Below, piece after piece: positions 57,814-64,000 of a stretch of 64,000 nucleotides of DNA. The stretch comes from Sipunculus nudus (lineage: Eukaryota; Annelida; Sipuncula; Golfingiida; Sipunculidae). The stretch is taken from contig CM049319.1 in the NCBI GenBank assembly GCA_026874595.1, forward strand, positions 39,937,473 through 40,001,472, given 5' to 3'. A program made the translations under genes and the position numbers. Position 1 is the stretch's first letter. The number at the start of each line of letters is the position of its first letter. A model generated the notes under the pieces. That model made no database searches, was not told where the DNA came from, and saw only the letters and a list, made by a program, of their open reading frames with translations.

Positions 57814-59660
57814 CATGCCCCTCAGGGCTGCATATGGAGCCAATCTGTGAGCTTATGCAATTGTGTGGCTACTATTTCAGATTTGGCAATAGGCAAAAGG
57901 TCAGCCTGGATTTATTTATAGCTTTGGCAGACTGCTAACTGTTTCAGATTATGCAACAGGTCAAGAGTTCACTCAGTGCAGCCAGGTGCAGGTCAAGAGT
58001 TCACTCAGTGCAGTAGCCTGAGCCAGTAATTTGTCACAGTACATTCGGGGCAACAGCCGTTCTCACCTAAGCCTGGTCAGCCCCGTGCATCAGACTCATG
58101 GTAAGTTTGATGTATTGGCCTGATATTCTGACCTGTCTATGTGTTTTTATGGCTTTCTCGTTCACAAGTCAGGTGTTGCCATCTACAATGACTTTTGCAA
58201 AGTGTATTTGCCAGCTTAATTCTACAGAAGAATTTGATTTATCAGCCTGAAATTGGGCATATGTGTACATGTCAAATAGCTTTGTTGTATACAAGACTGG
58301 TGGTGCCACCTACAATAATTTTTGTGTTGTGTGCACCCATGCCAGAATTTCAGCAGTGATGTTTGTTTATTGTTTCTTGTTCAAAATATTTAGTACTTGC
58401 ATTGTTCATATATATGAAAAGTAGTGGTTCAGCACTGAAGCGTTATACCTGGTGTATATCCATATGCACAGGTTCGCATTAGGCCTGTAGGCCTTGTTCC
58501 ATTTTTAATGTTTTGCGAGGGTTTCATTTTCGCGATCTCACAAGAACCTATATCAAATCTTTGGCAAAGCCATATACCTGTGTGTATTATAAAATGAGAA
58601 TAAGTCATGAGTTTGTGACATTTTCTTATATTTTGATAGGCCCGCACACACAGCATAGGTGGTTAGTTCAAATTTAAGGCTTACATTTCCCTATACCTGC
58701 AAGGATGTAATTTATTCTCTCTGTTTTTACCTATTACCATACAAGTATTGATTACACTAAATAAGAAGGACATTCTCAATTGGCCGATTATTCCCAAGGG
58801 TTTAATTTTCGCGATTATTTCCCATTCGCGAATATCGTGAAAATTAAAACCCTCGCGAATAAAAAGGCAATCACAGTATACGCTTTACTGGGAGTACCAA
58901 AACGATCCAAGTAAATATTATAAAGGGGGAAAAACGTGTAGTTTAAATGTTTGATTTTACCATTCTGTCAGACTTTTGGTGATTTTCCATTGGATTTTAT
59001 ACATATTTGATGAGTAAATCTGTAAATATTTTTTTTTCACTTTTCTTTGAAGTTCACCTGGTCTTAATTAGTTTTCCATACCTGAACAGGTGGGATGTGG
59101 CAATTTGATCCTTATTTGAAATCAACATAATATTTCATGTTAAATATACAATTATTATTCTTATACATTTCTTGGAACAAATCATATATTGTTTTGTCTA
59201 ATTTATTTCAGCACTCAACACATACATAACATTAATAATCTTAATCATATTTCATTGACCTGTTTAACCTAGATCTTCCATGACAATACACCTGGTACTG
59301 GCGGATGATAATTCCCTTATTGGTCCTAAATTCTACAATGTCTTCACTGGGATATACTGCAGACATTCATGTACAAATATGCTAAAACAACAAAGACACT
59401 ATACTTACCTGAATTTACCTGATTTACCTTGCTCTATTATTAGATATATGTGAAATTTATGATTGATTAAGTCATTAACCTCTTGCTTGGTATCTCTGTA
59501 AAATGTGTTGAAAATTTCATAAGGATACACTTAAAACTGATAAAGTTATCAGTCATAACATTAATGTACAGTGTGTCAAAATTCAAAGTGTGAGAAACCT
59601 AAAATTAATCTGAACAGTAAGGGGGGTGTTTTGTGACAACCAAATACAAACAGTAAAGGG

Positions 59661-59972
59661 TTAAATTGGGGTCATGACTGTTCCTATGAGAGTGGCCTTG
59701 ACCTTGAATATTCCCATATTTTTTGTGAAATTCACACAATATCTCAGTAAGGGATACATGGAATGATCCAAAAATCAAATTGACCGAAGATCTTGGATAG
59801 CTTTGTCTTTTGCAGAAGACAGGTGGCGTCACCTTGTGTCGTTTTCTTGTTAAAATGATGTTAACGTAATAACTTTGTAAGAATTTGAGGTACAGTCACC
59901 AAACCCACAGATTTGATGCATCTTATCAACGGCTAGCTCAAGTTCGAACATGGATGACCTTGATGCATTTTT
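59661..59972 (+). repeat. third hairpin-ended family, right part
   Basis: Continuation of 54124-54600 after the piggyBac-like insertion: GGTCATGACTG, CCTTGACCTTGAATAT, GATCCAAAAATCAA and CAGGTGGCGTCACC. It is stopped at 59972 by an AGCTCAG element. Confidence 0.68.
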
Positions 59973-62900
59973 AGCTCAGCTGACTATAAGTCATCTGAGC
60001 TATAGTCGTGGTCCATTGTCCGTCGTCTGTCCGTCCGTCCGTCCGTAGATGTGGCACGTTTTGAAACTGTAAGACCTAGGAATCCAAAATTCGGCATAAT
60101 GTTAGATGTCCCCAAGATCTCCTACCAAGCCGAAAACTGGGTCTTTGCGACTTTGTTCCTTTAAGAAATTAAGGAAAAACCTCAATTTTTAGCTCAGCTG
60201 ACTTTCAGTCATGCTGGGCTATAGCGATGGGTCTTTGTCCGTCGTCCTTCCGTCTGGCCGTCCGGCCGGCCGGCCGGCCGTCCGGCCGGCCGTCCGTTAG
60301 CAGGGCACAAATCGTAACCGTAGGGGCTAGGACCATGAACCCTATGCAGTCTTAGAGGTTATAAAAAGATCTCCTTGCAAACCTGAAATTAGGTCACTGC
60401 GACCTATATTCTCAAAGTTATGGGGTGTGTTTGCACCCCCCAGAAATAACTCTTTGAGACAAAATTTTCATCCCAAACCTTCCATCTTTCACATACAGCT
60501 CACCTACCAACAGGGGAAGAACCATAATTTTTTTTGAGGTCAAAAGGTCAAAGGTCAAGGTCACAGGAGCCTCTTCTTTGAAAAGCCTGTGGATGCATTT
60601 TAAGCCAACCCTTTCATCCCAATTCTTAGATTTTTCACATATAGCTCACCTACTAAGTTGGAGAAGAATCCTATAGATTTTGAGGTCACAAGGTCAAAGG
60701 TCAGGGTCACAGGATCCACTTCTTTGAAAAGGTTGTGGACACATTTCAAGCTAGACTTTTCATTCCAAACCTTCTAGCACTGATATCACTTCTCTGCCAA
60801 CAGGGGAAAAGACCTGTTGATTTTTTAGGTCAAAGGTCAAGTTCACAGCACCCACTTCTTGCGTGGAGTCATTTTCAGGCAAACTTTTCAATCTGTACCT
60901 TCCATCTGTCTTATATGGCTTACCTACCAATAAGGGAAGAAGCCTATTGATGTTGAGGTCAAAAAGTCAAAGGTCAAGGTCACAATATTCAATTGTTCTA
61001 AATGCTTGTGAGCATATTTCAAGTGTAACTGTTCAACCCAAACCTTCAGTCTTTCACATATGCCACATCTATGCATCACTCAGTTTGACTCAAACTTCAT
61101 ATTTATGAGTCTTTTTGCTTGAATAAATAACTTATTGATTTTGGGGTCAGCTGGTCAGCAGGTTAAAGGTTGCAGGTCAAAGTTATTCACCCATTGGTTG
61201 CCAAGTAATTACACCAGGTTTAAGTGGTTAGTAGTTACCCATCATTTAGAAAGAATCCAGTTGATATATGGGCAAAAGGCCAAGGTCATAGGTCAGGGAT
61301 GTTCACAATTACTTATTTTATAGACCATCTCTATTTTTCTTGTATATATAACCATCCCACTCCAGCTGGTAAATCTCCCTGTGTGGCTGTAATTGTGAGT
61401 GACACTGGTGACATATGACTCCCTTTTGTATCAGCCTATTAAGTGATAAGGCTCAGTGATAAAGTACCTCGTTACTTCATAACAAAAACACTGTTGTTGG
61501 AATACTTCAGCCAGGCATTAAGACTATGAGAGTTAAGTGTTAAGGTCTAGCTACTGATTTATAAGATGATGGGGAACATTTTGCAGTTTATTTTATGGAA
61601 TCCTAGCAATAAACTTAGTTTCCTAGATATCTGAATATTTTAATATATATCACCACATATAAAAGCAAGTGTTTGTTCTCATAATATGTGGATGTGTACC
61701 TTGATTTAGGATGGCTTTTTGTTTTATTTCAAGACTCTTAGTCATGCTGTCTGCATTTCTTTTCTTTCAGGTTTGGCAGTTTACCTACCCTGCTGACCCC
61801 ATTGAAAAGCAGAGTGATAATAAAAAATATTGGACTTACACTTTTTACAATTGCATATCTATAAATCTGATATGAGGGCTTGGACATGCCTTTTGAATTA
61901 TTTTGGGCATTCATTACTGGATAATTTGCCCCAAGTTTGGTCTCTTATTGGAGAATGTGGGATATCAAATGTCACACTTGTCAGAAATCCATTATGTCTG
62001 CCAGTTAGCCACCTTAGAAATTCTTTCTTCAGTGCAGTTTCAGTAATTTTTCTTTAATGTTTGGTCCGATTTAGAGAATGTTTGTCTGATTTCAGACTTG
62101 TCAGAAGTCCCATATGGCCACCAGGCAACCATCTTTTAATTCCTTTTGATCATATTATCTCAAGAACAGTTAAAGTGAATGCAGTTGGATGTATATTTAT
62201 GTAATCTTGTAAAGGATTGGGTCAAATATTTCTGAATAAATATTACCATCATTTATAAAAGTGCAGTACAGTTGGCTTGTATTGAATAAAAATTCATACA
62301 GAAGCACCTGTTTCTCAATAATTCTTGCATGTATTTCCTTGATTTTTGCTATATATTTTGATCTTATATTTGCCCTTTTTGGTGTTCCTTTGAGACTGAC
62401 AGGTTTCAAGCAAGCTGTTGGAATAGTTCCTGATAGCTTAACAATCATGCATTTTCCTCAGACCATCAATTCACTGTGTTTTAACCAGACATAGGTGATA
62501 TATATTTCTGTTGTCATAGAAAATTTTCAACAAATTGGTTCTTCAAAATTAGACTGGAAGTTGTGAATCTCCATGATGTCACAGGTCATGCTTGGCAGCT
62601 GAGCGTCATGACCCATGGGTCACTTGTTTATTAAAAACCTATTTTCACACTTCAGGACTGCCTAATATCAAAACCACTCATCTGTTTTTCCTCATATTTA
62701 CCATAAATATTCCAATAGTTCCTATGTACATGCCAGAAATTAGGTCTGTATTGTATAATTTAAAAAAGTTATGGGCCCAAACATAATGCATTTTGTAAGA
62801 AATCAGGAAAGATATTTGAACACTTAACACAAAACATGTTAAAGCTATGGACTTTTTTTCCAGTAATATAACTTTAATTAATCAAAATTAAATTGTATAC

Positions 62901-64000
62901 CCAAAATTAGATCAAAATCTTTTAAATTTTAAAAAATATTAACAAAAATAAAAAATTGGTACCTTAAATTTTGCCCAATTTTGACCATGGCACGATTTTT
63001 TTCTGTAAGTACTGTTGATCTAATTTTCACAGCATGTACAAATAAGGATTTAATCTGTAAAAATATGAAATTTGAAAATAAAAGCTGCAAAATTAGGCTA
63101 TTTATTGAATTCTTTTGGAGGCTCTTGTTGTATTCCCTTACATTGTCAAGCAGTCCACTGTGGTCACTGTTGGTCATTCAGTGCAGCTCTGTATGCTCCC
63201 AAGGTTGTTGGCATAATGTTAGATGTCCCCAAGATCTCCTACCAAGCCAAAAACTGGGTCTTTGCGACTTTGTTCCTTTGAGAAATTAAGGAAAAACCTC
63301 AATTTTTTATTAAAAACCTATTTTCACATTTCAGGACAGCCTAACTATGAAACCATTCACCTGTTTTTCCTCATATTTACCATAAATATTCCTCTATATA
63401 GTTCCTATGTACATGCCAGAAATTAGGTCTGTATTGTATGATTTAAAAAAAGTTATGGGCTCAAACATAATGCATTTTGTAAAAAATCAGGAAAGATATT
63501 TGATCACTTAACACAAAACAGTTTAAAGCTATGGATTTTTTTCCAGTAATATATCTTTTATTGATCAAAATTAAATTGTTTACCCAAAATTAGATGAAAA
63601 TCTGTTAAATTTTTAAAAATATTAGCAAAAATAAAAAATTGGTACCTTAAATTTTGCCTAAATTTGACCATGGCACGTTTTTTTCTTATAAGTACATTTG
63701 ATTTAATTTTCACAGCCAGTTTACATATGGATTTAATCTGATGAATTTTGAATTTGAAAGTATAAGCTTAAAAAATAGTCCAGCTATTGAAGTTTTTTAG
63801 AAGACTTAATGTATTTGTATTTTCTAGCATCATGACCCTACTTTTGTTTACCTGGTAATTATAATTGGCATAATGTTAGATGTAATTGTAAATATTCACA
63901 TTCTTCCATACATTTCCTATGTACATACCAAAATTTAGGTCAGTATTGCATAATTTGTTGAAGTTATAGGCCCAAACATAATGCACTTTGTAAAAAATCA
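59973..64000 (+). repeat. AGCTCAG-family element with a nested 2.43-kb insertion, runs off the window
   Basis: It starts AGCTCAGCTGACTATAAGTC. It is interrupted at 60191 within CCTCAATTTTT and resumes at 62627 with TTTATTAAAAACC, continuing with tandem family units to the end. The copy at 40283-40310 shows the uninterrupted sequence. Confidence 0.8.
60191..62626 (+). mobile_element. 2.43-kb hairpin-ended element, copy 2 (nested)
   Basis: It shares both borders and, by eye, nearly every base with 44827-47256, differing in scattered substitutions and small indels. A CCGG-rich run at about 60250-60297 (GGCCGGCCGGCCGG) is expanded relative to copy 1. It inserted in a T run with two extra T, as in copy 1. 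Confidence 0.88.

Larger units (their letters stand above)
55341..58875. mobile_element. TIR element with TA duplication and repeat-rich interior
   Basis: The left end CTGTGGTTGGCTTCATATTC, continuing GCGAGGCTG, and the right end (minus strand) CTGTGATTGCCTTTTTATTC, continuing GCGAGGGTT, are inverted copies flanked by TA (55339-55340, 58876-58877). Further ATTCGCGA and TTTTCGCGAT words lie inside both ends. The interior has GTCGTGCGTCG repeats (55424-55452), a 177-bp satellite and a 22-bp repeat. A second inserted element may form the middle. Confidence 0.6.
54601..59660. mobile_element. piggyBac-like non-autonomous element, TTAA duplication
   Basis: Left TTAA then CTCTTTAACA; right AGTAAAGGG then TTAA (59661-59664). 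On the minus strand the right end reads TTAACCCTTTACTG, so the ends are short inverted copies next to TTAA, the piggyBac target. The interrupted sequence can be checked against the preceding unit (54262-54300), where the same stretch runs on without a break. No transposase was recognised. Its interior carries another TIR element. Confidence 0.68.

Noticed and set aside
53730-64000. Further ZDHHC17 exons (ankyrin repeats 3-7, DHHC domain)
   Set aside because: I looked for blocks like CIHLAAQFGH, GMTPLMWAA and DHHC and found none; intron 4 seems to continue past the window.

Overview
This is nuclear DNA from an animal and contains one recognisable host gene. Four coding exons on the + strand (16731-16784, 25576-25838, 50675-50752, 53659-53729) join in phase. 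They encode the N-terminus and first ankyrin repeats of a ZDHHC17 (HIP14)-type ankyrin-repeat S-palmitoyltransferase. The remaining ankyrin repeats, the membrane segments and the DHHC domain must lie beyond 64000. The intron sizes (8.8, 24.8, 2.9 and more than 10.2 kb), the repeat types (hairpin-ended Helitron-like elements with internal tandem cores, a Gmr1-type LTR element, tRNA-derived SINEs) and the overall style suggest a lophotrochozoan, most likely a mollusc. That is an inference from content, not a proven species call.

1-16730 (upstream of the gene): a hAT transposase pseudogene with its terminal repeat (1-1001), a foldback element (3141-3454), and a complete but decayed 7-kb Ty3/gypsy-type LTR retrotransposon on the minus strand (4514-11506). 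The LTR element has both LTRs, a PBS, a PPT, gag and protease, with integrase placed before reverse transcriptase. It sits in TA repeats between two copies of another repeat. Next come nested inverted repeats (12332-13445) and a non-autonomous hAT element with an 8-bp target duplication (14033-16340), ending about 390 bp before the proposed start codon.

Intron 1 (16785-25575): an inverted-repeat region (17100-20265) enclosing the 3' part of a LINE, tRNA-like SINE pieces, and a 2.0-kb TIR element with TA duplication (22955-24953).

Intron 2 (25839-50674): deeply nested. A Tigger-like transposon (26796-36538) is split by a hairpin-ended repeat, which was itself entered by a hAT element with a perfect 8-bp duplication (28317-29898) and by a Helitron-like element with 280-bp tandem units (32892-34484). 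Downstream are a Harbinger-like element (36714-39501) in a tandem SINE array and two 2.6-kb AGCTCAG-family elements. One of these carries a further 2.43-kb insertion, and its sister copy preserves the empty site.

Intron 3 and intron 4: a Tigger-like MITE, then a 47/94-bp tandem array that repeatedly copies the exon-4 splice acceptor and the first bases of exon 4. After exon 4 come more hairpin-ended elements, a piggyBac-like insertion (54601-59660, TTAA) carrying another TIR element with a 177-bp satellite, and a second near-identical copy of the 2.43-kb element.

The strongest leads are: the acceptor-duplicating minisatellite at exon 4; the hairpin-ended element families whose borders can be read from empty sites inside this same window, all in the sense orientation and all downstream of exon 2; the integrase-first LTR element with a 49-bp internal patch in its 5' LTR; and the palindromic AGGTGGCGCCACCT motif shared by otherwise different repeat families. 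All assignments come from reading the sequence; no database search or alignment program was run.
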